A stretch of DNA of 64,000 nucleotides from Thysanoteuthis rhombus (Eukaryota > Mollusca > Cephalopoda > Oegopsida > Thysanoteuthidae), in the NCBI GenBank assembly GCA_963457665.1, contig OY735212.1, positions 5,128,737-5,192,736 on the forward strand, written 5' to 3'. The stretch's first letter is position 1. The number at the start of each line of letters is the position of its first letter. Below, piece after piece: positions 11,858 through 23,142 of the stretch. Position numbers and translations under genes: made by a program. The notes beneath the pieces are model-generated. The model searched no databases. It had not been told where the DNA came from and saw only the letters and a list, made by a program, of their open reading frames with translations.

Positions 11858-12205
11858 TTAAAACCATGCAACGTGAACAAGGAAGAATCATGTTCACACT
11901 CACATGGAGAGATCACAAGACCGTACAATATATTAGGGGAAAAACAGGATTCTGAGGCATCATAGAATTCACAAGGAAACTCAAATGGCAATGGGCTGAT
12001 CATGTTGCAAGAATGGCAGACAACCCAAAAATCCCAAAGCGATCAAATGCAGAACCGAGGTGGGCAGAATATGAGATGGCAAGACGAACTGGACTGGTTC
12101 AGAGAGTATTGACTCCGCAACGCCCACTATAGAGAGGTCTGGTGAATTCTGGGGAAGTTCTATGTCCAACTACGGACGATAAAAAAACTAATGATGATGA
12201 TGTCT
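11858..12205 (+). mobile_element. RTE-like LINE, diverged 3' fragment (copy 2)
   Basis: Matches the RTE tail from the CATGCAACGTG...ACATGGAGAGATCACAAG region through CATGTTGCAAGAATGGCAGA to a short ATGATGATG end. It is clearly more diverged than copy 1 and shares diagnostic variants with the copies at 29770 and 37505 (for example CAATGGGC in place of CGGTGGGC), pointing to an older subfamily. It has several frameshifts. Confidence 0.75.
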
Positions 12206-13015
12206 TAACTTTATCAATATGATCAATTATTTCCTATATCTTTCACAGTTTCCTTAACTTTCCCTAAATCAATTTGGTTTACAATTAAACTGTATTCCCA
12301 CACCGTCACCCATCTCGGTAATGAACTGGCCTAACGTTGTTTAACTCCAGGAATCATACGAGAACTGGTGTATCAGACGATTTAGTTGTAACGTTTGTTT
12401 TGTTTTTTTTTGTTAAATAGAAAATGACACCAACCATTTATTAAGGTTATATACAATACAACATACAGAGTTTGAATTCAGTTGTTGGAAGACGTAGCAA
12501 TTCTTTCCAATTTCCTACATTTTTCTTTTTGTATATTTGAACCATATTTATCCGTAGGGGGACAAGTTTTCCTTACATACATTTTGGGAAAGCAATGTCC
12601 GCATCAGATAAAGAAGTCCCTCTTACAACAAATGTCATTTGATTACTAACCGCACTTCTATTCGGTCTTCCCAGTCAATTCTGACCATCTATTCTGGACA
12701 GTAGTCTTAAAAGTTCACTTCATATTGATACATTGATAATGTCTGGTGCTCAGATATTCGCTTTAGTTGTTCCAATAATACAGTTTTCTACCTCAGCCTC
12801 TTCTGCATTCTCTCGGCCGAACCTCTCGACTAGGGCTTCAAGAAAGAAAGAGATATACGTGAGATCTTGGGAAAGAAAGAAAGAAATAGATATACTAGGC
12901 TTGGTTCCTTTTCGAAGATTATCGGTGAGTGTTAATGTGGCTTTCTAGCGAACGACATTGTTAGATTGTGCGAATGGAAAATCCGGGCCCTCGGCCAAAT
13001 AGCTTTCCAGGAAAA
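12206..13015. other. no gene seen
   Basis: Unclassified sequence between an RTE fragment and the purine-rich array. The 71-codon frame at 12733-12948 and the 60-codon frame at 12968-13150 look like chance; the latter runs into GAAA repeats. Confidence 0.5.
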
Positions 13016-13089
13016 GAGGTGACAGAACGAAAGATGACGAAAAAAATGGAAAGAAAGAATTTAAAATATATATATGCAGGGGTTAAGGC

Positions 13090-13144
<55 letters not shown>

Positions 13145-14515
13145 AACTAGTAATAATTAAAGAAAGAGGAATAAAGAAAATATAAGATGAAAGAGATATG
13201 AAGAGAAACGAAATTAAGGAAGAAACTAGTAATAATTGGATACGCAAAAAAAGAAAGAAAAGAGAGAAAGAGGAGTGAAGGAAAATTGACTAAAGAAACG
13301 AAGATGGGAGAAAAATTTTGAGGATGAAAGAAAAAGGCGGGAGAACGAAGGAAGAAAGTAAAAAATAGAAGGAAAAATGGAAAAGAAGGAGAAAATTGAA
13401 TGACTAAGGTGTAAAATGGTAAAAGAAGGTGGAGAGAAGAGCAGGACCGGTTAATCACTCAGTAGAATTCTTCACATGACCAACGTCTTCTAGCAGCATG
13501 CTGTGTTTGGGTGATCAATAAAAAAAAATGGAAAAAAGGTTGATCAATGAATAAGTTACCTTCTTGCATTTTGTTGGGCCGTGATCGTCAAAAGGTCCAA
13601 ATTTTCTAAAACCAAGTGTGAATGCTGCTGGACACGAACTAAGGGACCAATTTAGAATAAACTTACATTCCAAATTGGATCCACATCCACCTACACTAAA
13701 CAGGGGACAAAAAGTTTTATTTTGTTTTTTCTGGGCATAAGAAGGAAAAATTGTTTAAATTTTCAGCCCTCTAGCACCATTGGTACAACCTGTATGTATG
13801 ATACCTACATAGATTGATAGCCAGACACACCAACTTAAAAACTGAAGAAACTATTGATATTGACAGTTTTGGATGATGTTTTCTAATACATTAAGGGAAA
13901 GAAAGAAAGAAACTAATAATAATTAAATAGAAAGAATGAATTAATTAGATAAAAGAAAAACGAAGGAGAAAAAATGAATGAATAGATAAAAGATACACGA
14001 AAGAAAAGTAAGAAAGAGGGAAAGAAACTGATAATAATTAAATAAAAAGAAGGAAAGAATGAATTAGATAAAAGATAGACGAAGAAGATGAAAAAAAGAA
14101 ATAACCAATTAGATAAAGGGTACATGGAGGAAAAGAAAGAAAGAAAAAGAGAAACTAATTATAATTAGATTGAAAAAAAGAAAGAATGGATTAAATAAAA
14201 AGATCACGAAGGAGAAGAAAGAAAGAAAGAAAGAATTAAATAAGAGATACTCGAAGGAAAAAAAAAAGCTAATAATTGAATAGATAGAAAGAAAGAATTG
14301 ATTAGATAAAAGGTAGGTGAAGGAAAAGAAAGAAGCTAATAATAATCGGAGAGAAAGAATTAATTAGATAAAAGATAGAGGAAGGGAAAAAAGAAAGAAG
14401 GAAAGAAAGATACAAATAATAATCAAATAAGAAAGAAGTGAAAAAAGCAATTTGAAATGATTAAATAAAAAATACCAAGAAGAAAGAAAGAAAAAAAAGG
14501 AAGAAATGATCTTCA
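13016..14515 (+). repeat. purine-rich GAAA array with an ACTAATAATAATTAAAT motif
   Basis: Begins with an almost pure (GAAA)n tract at 13090-13146 and continues as degenerate A/G-rich sequence. A motif close to GAAACTAATAATAATTAAAT recurs at about 13143, 13222, 13908, 14025, 14150, 14270, 14335 and 14412, so the array has units of roughly 60-120 bp. The array is split by a dispersed repeat at about 13440-13892. Lys/Glu-rich or Phe/Ser-rich frames here are compositional artefacts. Confidence 0.85.
13440..13892 (+). repeat. dispersed ~400-bp repeat family, copy A
   Basis: A near-complete copy. It opens with GGTTAATCACTCAGTAGAA, has GGGTGATCAAT and GATCAATGAATAAGTTAC, then AAGGGACCAATTTAGAATAA and TTCAGCCCTCTAGCACCATT, and ends with AAAAACTGAAGAAAC...TTGACAGTTTTGG. 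Copies D and E (48126, 49341) match over their whole lengths. There is no long reading frame and no clear terminal inverted repeat; class unknown. It sits inside the purine-rich array, so it inserted there or was engulfed by it. Confidence 0.8.
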
Positions 14516-14695
14516 ATTCAGTCAGTATTTGCTGTTGTGAACCACAATTTTACACCCTTTCGCCTCCATTCATTGATTTTCTTCGAAAAAGAATGATTTC
14601 AAGCGTGCGTGACTATTTATTCAGTTGGCTATCCCTAACCAAGTTCTTTTGCCCCTACAACTGGGTGAAATGAAGGATGACTGAAATCTCCAACC

Positions 14696-14723
14696 TCCTC
14701 TCTCTGTTTCCCTCCCTCCTTCC

Positions 14724-14755
<32 letters not shown>

Positions 14756-14756
14756 T
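14696..14756. repeat. (CT)n(AC)n compound microsatellite
   Basis: CCT/CT-rich tract passing into (AC)n. Confidence 0.95.
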
Positions 14757-15140
14757 AAATATCCATATAAAAAAACATGTATGCAAATTAGTGTGTTTAT
14801 TTGCATAATTGTATGGTTGTATGTCCGTTTTGTCCAGCCCTGTTATAAAATAAAAGTTATAATGGATTGGTTCATGTGAAATGGATTAACTCAACAAAAA
14901 TGATCATAAGGTGGTAAAATTAGATAGGCAGTTATGATGTAACTCTGAATGATACGTCGTAGAAACGCTCAAGACTTTATCTCTGATCATACATTAAAAC
15001 AGTCTGAGTTGTAACTTGAGGAAAACTTGAAACTAGGATAGTTGAATTTTCAAAGCTAAATTATCTAATAAAATAGCTCTAGAATACTTTGTGCTATTCC
15101 ATACATCAATAATACCATCAACTTTTATGTGTATATGCTA
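14757..15140. other. no gene seen
   Basis: AT-rich filler between microsatellites. No motif recognised. Confidence 0.5.
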
Positions 15141-15147
15141 GTATATA

Positions 15148-15197
<50 letters not shown>

Positions 15198-15206
15198 TGT
15201 GTGTGA
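15141..15206. repeat. (TG)n(TA)n microsatellite
   Basis: Short GT blocks flank a (TA)n core. It borders the inverted terminal copy of the Penelope-like element, as does the (TA)n at 19191 on the other side. Confidence 0.95.
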
Positions 15207-15557
15207 AATATATACCACGAGTCGTATGTATTAGCCCGAAATATCTTTATTCCAATAGTGCTCAATACTTTGAGTAGAGACAATATATCAGTTAGATGCA
15301 TAAATTTGCTCTATAACAGTGGTTAACCCTCGTTTTGCTATTCTCAGCTAATCAGATAAATAATATAAAGAGGCATTCAAGTTGTTTGTATACTAAAGGG
15401 AAATACTACCACTTTGATTTGAAATGCAGCGGTTGGAGTAAGTGGTAATTATTTACCTTGCAAGCATTACATAACATTACCTTATCAAAGGTTCGTTCAC
15501 ACAAATTACGCTACAATTGACTGCTTTTGTTTCCAACTGTTCTTTCAACTTGTCTTT
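15206..15557 (-). mobile_element. Penelope-like element terminal repeat, inverted copy
   Basis: Read on the minus strand, this segment aligns with 18930-19193 on the plus strand: AAAGAACAGTTGG, then ATGCTTGCAAGGTAAAT, then ACAACTTGAA, AGCTGAGAATAGCAAAACGA and GGGTTAACCACT. Beyond that it continues with TATTGAGCACTATTGGAAT, which matches the direct copy after 16690. It is therefore a second 3' end of the same element in inverted orientation. Penelope-like elements are known to carry such partial terminal repeats (pLTRs) in direct or inverted orientation. It contains a broken hammerhead ribozyme at 15310-15360. Confidence 0.75.
15310..15360 (-). ncRNA. decayed hammerhead ribozyme in left inverted pLTR
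   Basis: On the minus strand: stem I strand TTTAT, core CTGATTA (canonical CTGATGA with G8 changed to T), stem II GCT/AGC closing GAGAAT, AAA in place of GAA (G12 changed), stem III around GG-GTTAA-CC, then ATAGA pairing back to stem I with one wobble. Two core bases are lost, so cleavage is not expected. Hammerheads are known from Penelope-like terminal repeats. Confidence 0.6.
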
Positions 15558-15578
15558 GTGTGTGTGTGTGTGTGTGTA
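15555..15578. repeat. (TG)n microsatellite next to the RTE tail
   Basis: A (TG)n tract of about 22 bp immediately precedes the (ATC)n tail of the RTE copy. Confidence 0.9.
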
Positions 15579-16440
15579 TCATCATCATCATCAGTCTTTT
15601 AACGTCCTTCGTTGGACATAGTCTTTCCCCAGGATTCGCCACACTTCTCTATCATGGGCTTCACAGAGCCAGTACTTCCTGAATTTGTCAGGCTCGTCTT
15701 TCCATCTAATATTCTGCCGGCCTCGGTTGCGCATGTGATCTCGGGGGATCCATGTCGTGAGTTGTGATGTCCATCAGTTGTCTGCCATTCTTGCAACATA
15801 GCCAGCCCACCGCCATGTGAGGCCCAGCATAATTCTTCCATGTGCACGTTGTATGGTTCTCAATTTACAGGTCTGTCTCTTGATTAGGTTCCATGTTTTG
15901 GCTTCATAAGTGACTATTGGGAGGATGCATTGGTTATACACCCTTCTCTTTAGGATTAATGGGACTTTCTTATTTTTGAAGGTTGAGCTTACTCTGCCAA
16001 AGGCTTGCCATTGTAATATGATTCTTCGCTTGATTTCTCCTTCTGTTGAGGGTCTCATGGAGATTCGTTATCCTAGGTAGATGTAGTGATCTACTTCCTC
16101 CAGTTCTGTGTCTTCGATTTTGATCTTGGTGTTTTTATCTCCGATGTGGTTGTTGCACATGATCTTCGTCTTGCTGAAGTTCATGTGTAGGCCAACTTTC
16201 TTGCTCTCTTCATTTAGTTCATCTATCATTACTTGGAGGTCGTGTAGGTTCTCTGCGAAAAGGGTGATGTCGTCTGCAAAACGGGGGTTGCTCAGATATT
16301 GGCCGTCTATTTTAATTCCTTTACTCTCCCAGTCTAGTCTTCTGAAGATCATCTCGAGGCAGGCTGTGAAGAGTTTAGGTGAGCTGGTATCACCTTGTCT
16401 TACTCCTTTCTGGAGCTGAAAGGGGTCCGAGTCTAGTCTT
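15578..16440 (-). mobile_element. RTE-like LINE, 3' half (copy 3) with RT palm motifs
   Basis: The 5'-most coverage of this LINE in the window. From the minus strand it starts in the reverse-transcriptase palm with a KGVRQGDTSSPKLF block (motif B). It then passes the FADDITLF catalytic box (motif C, both Asp present), the thumb, the CRIL-like RVYNQCILPIVTY and TWNLIKRQ region, and the terminal HVARM-type tail, ending in (TGA)n. It is 5'-truncated and interrupted by stops and frameshifts. It lacks 81 bp relative to the copy at 28981: LGLTW joins directly to RWAGYVARM. It separates the inverted from the direct Penelope-like terminal repeat, so it landed in or beside that element. Confidence 0.88.
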
Positions 16441-16597
16441 ATTTGCTTGTTAAATTAAAAGGTATTATTTGTTTAAGTAACCTTCATCTTTAAGCATGTT
16501 CTTTAATTTTTTATTATTTTGTTTTTCTCTAAAAAGTAATTTTTTCCTTTTTTTGTTTTTGGTTATTCTTCTTTGTTATTACATTGATATAAGCATA

Positions 16598-16790
16598 GAT
16601 ATTATATAAACAACTTGAAGGCCAAGTTACATTGTCTATCTGATCTCAGAACGGCGAAACGTGGCTTAAACATTGTTACAGAGCAAATGTATGCGTCAAA
16701 GAGATAAATTGTCTCTCCTCAAAATATTGAACACTATTGAAATGAAGATTTACCGGACTAATATCAACAATTTGTGATATGTATTCTACT
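16598..16790 (+). mobile_element. Penelope-like element terminal repeat, direct upstream copy
   Basis: Matches the right-hand repeat at 19095-19180 (ATATAAACAACTTGAAGG, TTGTCTATCTGAT) and, further on, the reverse complement of the left copy (TTGTCTCTCCTCAAAATATT, GAACACTATTG). It lies directly upstream of the coding remnant, as expected of a Penelope-like 5' pLTR. It holds a broken hammerhead at 16635-16682. Confidence 0.7.
16635..16682 (+). ncRNA. decayed hammerhead ribozyme in upstream pLTR
   Basis: Stem I strand TCTAT, core CTGAT with the following GA(G) deleted, a degenerate stem II, an intact GAAA box at 16656-16659, and a return strand ACAGA. It retains exactly the box (GAAA) that the other two copies have lost, which helps to define the ancestral sequence. 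Confidence 0.55.
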
Positions 16791-18870
16791 TACCTAGATA
16801 CAGTTCCTATATTTTTGAATACGCTCGAGCATCCTCTTGATTACTTTATTCATCAAAAAAAACGAACTGGAAAAACTAATGATAGACCACTCACTAAAAA
16901 AAATACCTGTCCCGTCTAAGCACCAATATCTAATACAACTCACTGAGAAAATTGAAGATACGATGTCCATCATGGGGTGGAGAACTAAATACTTTTTTTT
17001 TTTAAAAATGCGAAACAACAATCAGGAAAACTACAGCTTCAAGGCTCAGAAAACACCAACAACGTATAAATTGTTCGAAGGATTCGAAATTGAACTCCTA
17101 TATGCAGTTTACTCAATCAAATATAAACGCCACACGGGTACATAAAAAAACAGATTCAGAAAGTAAATGAAATCAAAATGTCAAAAGAAATATTGGTTAA
17201 AGTCGACAAAACCAAGAATATATATAAGAATGAAGTCTAAAAACTACACCAAATTTCTCAAAGAAAATGCCACGACAAGCAACAAAAAATAAGAAAAAAA
17301 ACTATCAATCCACAAGCCAAAAGATTAACAGCTAAACTCGAATTAGTGCCAGTGGCGTTAATACATCAAAAACGCATATTTACGTCTGAATGACCACTAA
17401 AAGGACTTTACCAACGGCCAGACTTATTAATCCAGCTAACCATGAGATAACGAAATTATACTCGAAAGGATTGATTGAAAAAACTACTACTGATTTAACC
17501 TGTGTATTAGTACCCAACAAGCAATAGTCTGGTTTGAAAAAAATAAAGATAATGTAACTTTTACAATTTGACATTATTGATTTTTATCCCTCTATAACTG
17601 AAGAAACTCTAGTTGACGCTATAGAAATGACAAAGACATGTGCTACCATTGGCGACTCTGATATTAAAATAATTAAACAATGAAAAAAATCAATCCTATT
17701 CAACAACGATGAAAATTGGATTGAGAAAAAACAAATTTGACGTTGCAATGGGCGTATATGATTCTGCTCAGACATCAGATTTAATTGGACTTTATTTTCT
17801 ATATATATACTAAAAACTAACTTCTTGAATACATCCAACGTCAGCTTGCACAGAGACGACGGTTTTATGATACTTGATAATTGCAACAACCAGAAGTGTG
17901 ACTAAAACAGAAAACAACTAAAGATTTCAATAAAATAAGTTTCATAATAGAAGTGAATGCAAACGTTAAAATGGTCAACATTTAGACGTTACCTCCAATC
18001 TCAATTCTAAAACTGTCTAACCATATACAATACTAAACCAAATAGCTCTCTAAGTAATATAAATACAAAATCAAATCATCCCCCAGCCACTCAGAAACAG
18101 GGTCCAAATTTAATTCATACTAGATTAACATCAAACTCATTAAATGAAAAAGTCTTTGGAAAAACTGCCAAACTTACCAAAAAGCACTTGAAGACAGCAG
18201 AATTGTAAAACATGAACTGAAATTTAATAATGGACACAAAAATGAACAAAATGTACCGACACTAACAAAAGATATAGAAAAAGAAATATAATTTGGTTCG
18301 CTGCCCCTTCAATAAGCAGGTAATACCCAACGGTGATAACTTCTTAATGAGTCTAGTTAAAAATGTTCCCCACCGAATAGCAGATTACACCGAATTTTCA
18401 ACTCAGGCACATTAAAATTTTCATACAGCTGTAAGATGATATGGAAAGAATCATCCGTAACCAAAATGATAAAAGCTCAATTCATGTAAATGATAAAAAT
18501 TCGAAAAGAAATCTGGATGAAAAATGTAATTATAGAAAACTAGAAAATGCATGCTACAAAACAATTGCATCACACCATAAATTGTATATAGAGCGCAAAT
18601 ATACACACATACATATAAAAGTGATTCTAAATTCTACATAGGAATTTCTAAATCGAATTTGAAGAGCAGACTTGCCAACTATGATTCCTCTTTCAATTTT
18701 GGGAATCACAGAAACGACTTCTCACTCTCCGTTCATTTTTGGAAACTTGGAGATAAAAGAAAAATCCATTGAATGGAAAATTCTAAAGACAAAAAAAAAC
18801 GAAAAAAACTAACGTATGTAATAGATTTAATTCAAATTACAATCTGTGCCTTGAAGAAAAACTACAAATT
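16790..18870 (+). pseudogene. decayed Penelope-like retroelement ORF (RT + GIY-YIG)
   Basis: Pieces of one large protein follow each other on the plus strand across frameshifts and stops. At 16837-17145 there is an N-terminal domain (GWRTKYFFFL, then QENYSFKAQKTPTTYKLFEG). At about 17180-17250 there is an ILVKVDKTKNIY-type segment. At 17540-17620 comes the RT palm (a DFYPSITEETLVDAIEMT-like stretch). At about 17740-17760 lies a DVAMGVYDSA region. At 18441-18638 there is a linker with MERIIRNQN and NACYKTIASHH. At about 18636-18760 there is a GIY-YIG nuclease remnant (TYIGISKSNLKSRL, NDFSLSVHFWKL). RT followed by C-terminal GIY-YIG is the layout of endonuclease-bearing Penelope-like elements. 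The subclade was not resolved. The gene is dead, with many stops. Confidence 0.7.
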
Positions 18871-18929
18871 TATTTTTTAGGGATGGAGATAGGTTATTTA
18901 CAAATGAAACTATGTACACACAAAAAAGG

Positions 18930-19187
18930 TTCTAAACAACTGAAAGAACAGTTGGTAACAAAAGCAATTAATTGGAATGTAATTTTAGTAAACACATCTT
19001 GATAAAGCAATATATGATGCTTGCAAGGTAAATGATCAAAACATACGCCAATCGTCGAATTCCAAATCGAAGTGGATGTATTTTCTTATAGTATATAAAC
19101 AACTTGAAGGCATAGTTATATTGTCTATCTGATGAGCTGAGAATAGCAAAACGAGGGTTAACCACTATTATAGGCCAAATTTATGTA

Positions 19188-19193
<6 letters not shown>
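18930..19193 (+). mobile_element. Penelope-like element 3' terminal repeat
   Basis: Aligns in inverse with 15260-15557 and in direct orientation with 16598 onward. It is cut short by the (TA)n microsatellite at 19191. It contains the best preserved hammerhead of the three (19124-19174). Confidence 0.75.
19124..19174 (+). ncRNA. hammerhead ribozyme motif in 3' pLTR (G12 lost)
   Basis: Stem I TCTAT (19124-19128) pairs with ATAGG (19170-19174). The core CTGATGA (19129-19135) is intact. Stem II is GCT (19136-19138) with AGC (19145-19147) around GAGAAT, with the canonical G10.1-C11.1 pair. The next box is AAA instead of GAA, so G12 is mutated. Stem III is a weak hairpin around GGTTAACC, and the base before stem I is T, an allowed H17. 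Because G12 is catalytic, strong activity is not expected. Confidence 0.62.

Positions 19194-19233
<40 letters not shown>
19191..19233. repeat. (TA)n microsatellite
   Basis: About 42 bp of TA at the right edge of the Penelope-like element. Confidence 0.95.
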
Positions 19234-19235
<2 letters not shown>

Positions 19236-19505
19236 TGGAATGTTATTCAAAATAATTAATTTACTCTGTTCCCACCCGGCATTCCTTCTTTCCTACTCCT
19301 CATCACACACATGCACGAACGCACACGTGCGTGCACACACACACATACATATATATATATGTATTGAATATTTTTCATGTTAATCAAAATAATCTAATAT
19401 CCTCCTTTCCGCTGAGCAACAAGAGAAAATTACATTTCTCCATGGTTTGTCACGAATCATCAATCAACATGTCTATTTACGATAATGGAAAATACACTTA
19501 AGATC

Positions 19506-19508
<3 letters not shown>

Positions 19509-19552
<44 letters not shown>
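19509..19552. repeat. (TA)n array at SINE tail
   Basis: Directly abuts the 3' end (TTTGAAATG side) of the minus-strand SINE at 19553. Confidence 0.95.
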
Positions 19553-19555
<3 letters not shown>

Positions 19556-19700
19556 AAATGACCTCCCGTTAATACACGATGAATTTATCGTTTGGCCTAG
19601 ACAGCGTAAATAAAATAAACAATTGAAGAAGATGGGACCGATACGTAGTCGCTTTAACGTCGCATTGCTCCTTCCATTGGGTTAAACAGCCCGGTGGAAA
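19553..19700 (-). mobile_element. tRNA-derived SINE, copy 1 (head damaged)
   Basis: On the minus strand the head (GGCTGTTTAACCCAATGG) is a degraded tRNA A-box region. It is followed by TTCTTCAATTGTTTATTTTA, ACGCTGTCTAGGCC and GGGAGGTCATTTCAAA, the same body as copies 2 and 3. The B box is lost to an internal deletion. The (TA)n array begins right after the 3' end. Confidence 0.65.
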
Positions 19701-19994
19701 GGTGAAAGGCCCGATAACTGCTTTATTCCAAAATCCTTATATTATCCATTCACTGTCCATATCTGATCAAATATTTCTCAACGTGAGTAAATCTATTATT
19801 GGGGAAATGGATATATAACCCAACAAAAATAATTGTAAATGCGTTATTCTATCCACTCTGTCAAGGCCAATGATACTTTCTCCGTGTAATAACAGGAGGT
19901 CATTACAAATAGGGTTTCAAAATAATGCATTTATAATTATCATGTGGAGTGTTGTTTTTTATAGGGTATTTTTCTTTTGTCTTTATGGCTCTTG

Positions 19995-19997
<3 letters not shown>

Positions 19998-20038
<41 letters not shown>
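19998..20038. repeat. (TA)n microsatellite
   Basis: About 41 bp of TA, lying about 60 bp beyond the 3' end of SINE copy 2. Confidence 0.95.
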
Positions 20039-20040
<2 letters not shown>

Positions 20041-20096
20041 GGATGTATGTAATCCAACAGAATGATTATTCATTGCGTTATAGTACACAGAAATTC

Positions 20097-20270
20097 TTAT
20101 TTGAAATGGTCTCCCCTCATTACACGGTTAAAGTATCACTCGCAGTAGACAACGTAAATAAAATAAACAATTAAAGAAAATGGGACTGCTGCAGGAATCG
20201 AACCAACTGCTGATTGAATGGCTGCTTCAACGTAGCGATGCTCTTACCATTGAGCTAAAGCGCCGTCGTT
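20097..20270 (-). mobile_element. tRNA-derived SINE, copy 2 (both pol III boxes)
   Basis: Minus strand: GGCGCTTTAGCTCAATGG begins a tRNA-like head with an A box (TAGCTCAATGGTAAGAGC, 20240-20257) and a B box (GGTTCGATTCC, 20194-20204). A body follows (TTTCTTTAATTGTTTATTTT), ending in GGGGAGACCATTTCAAATAA. The long, non-cloverleaf insert between the boxes shows it is not a functional tRNA. Confidence 0.75.
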
Positions 20271-20310
20271 TTGGATCGAAATCAGTCATCTGAGCGTTTC
20301 TATTATTTAC

Positions 20311-20478
20311 AGCTGTTTAGCTCAACGGCAATAGCAGCGCTACGTTGAAAAGGCTAACCTGTAGGTGGTGGGTTTGATTTCTGAAGCATTCTCATTTTCT
20401 TTAATTATTTATTCTATTTTTGTTGTCCAGGATGAGCGATACATTAATCATGTAATGACGGGAGAGCATATCATATAA
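20311..20478 (+). mobile_element. tRNA-derived SINE, copy 3
   Basis: Plus strand: GCTGTTTAGCTCAACGGCAA head, a degenerate B box (GGGTTTGATTTC), the shared body TTTCTTTAATTATTTATTC, and the GTAATGACGGGAGAGCAT end. A very long (TA)n array starts about 20 bp further on. Copies 2 and 3 face each other head to head about 40 bp apart. Confidence 0.7.
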
Positions 20479-20497
20479 GTTTCTATATCGTATAATA

Positions 20498-22084
<1,587 letters not shown>

Positions 22085-23142
22085 TGTAGCGCCCCCCTAC
22101 TTTTAGTTAGGGATTAAATACGAAACCCTTCTTTTGGTTAGATATCAAAAATGTCACTTCCTGGGACGACCCTCTATAAAAGCCTTGAACACACGTGGTC
22201 AATCGCTTATTGGTGCCGGCACCTCCAGCTGGTTACGTTCTATTGGCCCCGGCACTTGTTACCAGCTTCTCTTTCCTCCTCTCAAAAATTTGTATCATTT
22301 CGCCGGGCTACCGACCGATCCGAACTTTTTTTTCCACCGTGACCAATTTCTGTACTAAATTTGCTCATTTCAGTTCACTGATGTTGAGGCATCTCACATA
22401 CGTGCAGCTACTCAGCTACTCGACTGTGTCCTCATCATGTGATCCAAACGTATACACACCTCTAACTCTCATGAATGAAATGGCAATGCTTTTTACTATA
22501 AGGTAGTCACGGTGATCTGTCTCCTAATTCTCCTTACTCCAGGAAGCACGTACAAATTAAATTCCCTGTGTTCTCCGCCTGTCCGTCATGTGTTCTCCAA
22601 CATGAGAGAATAGTCCCCAAGTTGCTCACACGCAATTTTGCACTTAGGCTTTCACACTGAATCCGGTCTCCATAACCATTCCTTGATACACACCATGCTT
22701 CATGGATTCAAAAGTAGTTCTGACGCCTGTGCTAAGACTCCGACGACTGAACTATCACGGCAACAAAAGCTTCCACCTTTTGCTCTCTTCTCTCTTCTCT
22801 TCTCTTTAAACTATCGATCGAATTAGTATTTTCATTACATTTAATCTATTTTCATTCCTTATATGTCATTACTGTTCCTGCATTAAATGAACGTTTTATT
22901 TGTCTATTCATATACTTGTATGTATCCTTTTTACTTTATTTCATCTCCTCACCCACGTTCATACTTGGCGGGCATTCTCTTCGTACATCACCCTTCCTCC
23001 TTCCACATCTCCATTGACGTTGATGGTAACATCAAACCACGTGGAAGCAAATTCCTTCGTCTTCACCAACATCTCTCCGCGCTACCCATTCCTCAATGAG
23101 AATTATTTGATTATATATAAGAACTATATTTCTTATACCTCT
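22085..23142 (+). repeat. LTR-like tandem unit 1 (about 1.06 kb)
   Basis: Starts TGTAGCGCCCCCCTAC and carries a TATA box (TATAAAAG at 22175-22182) about 90 bp in, as a retroviral-type LTR would. It aligns collinearly with the next unit at an offset of about 1.03-1.06 kb: AAAATGTCACTTCC, TGATCCAAACG, ATGAATGAAAT, GGCATTCTCTTCGT. No gag-pol lies between the units. The long pyrimidine-rich frames here have no recognisable domain. Confidence 0.6.

Noticed and set aside
13147..14125. Phe/Ser-rich minus frames and Lys/Glu-rich plus frames near 13-14 kb
   Set aside because: They arise from purine-rich simple sequence (GAAA and relatives) and have no domain or splice context.
20097..20270. functional tRNA gene
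   Set aside because: A and B boxes are present, but the sequence between them does not fold as a cloverleaf, and the body continues into a SINE tail shared by two other copies.
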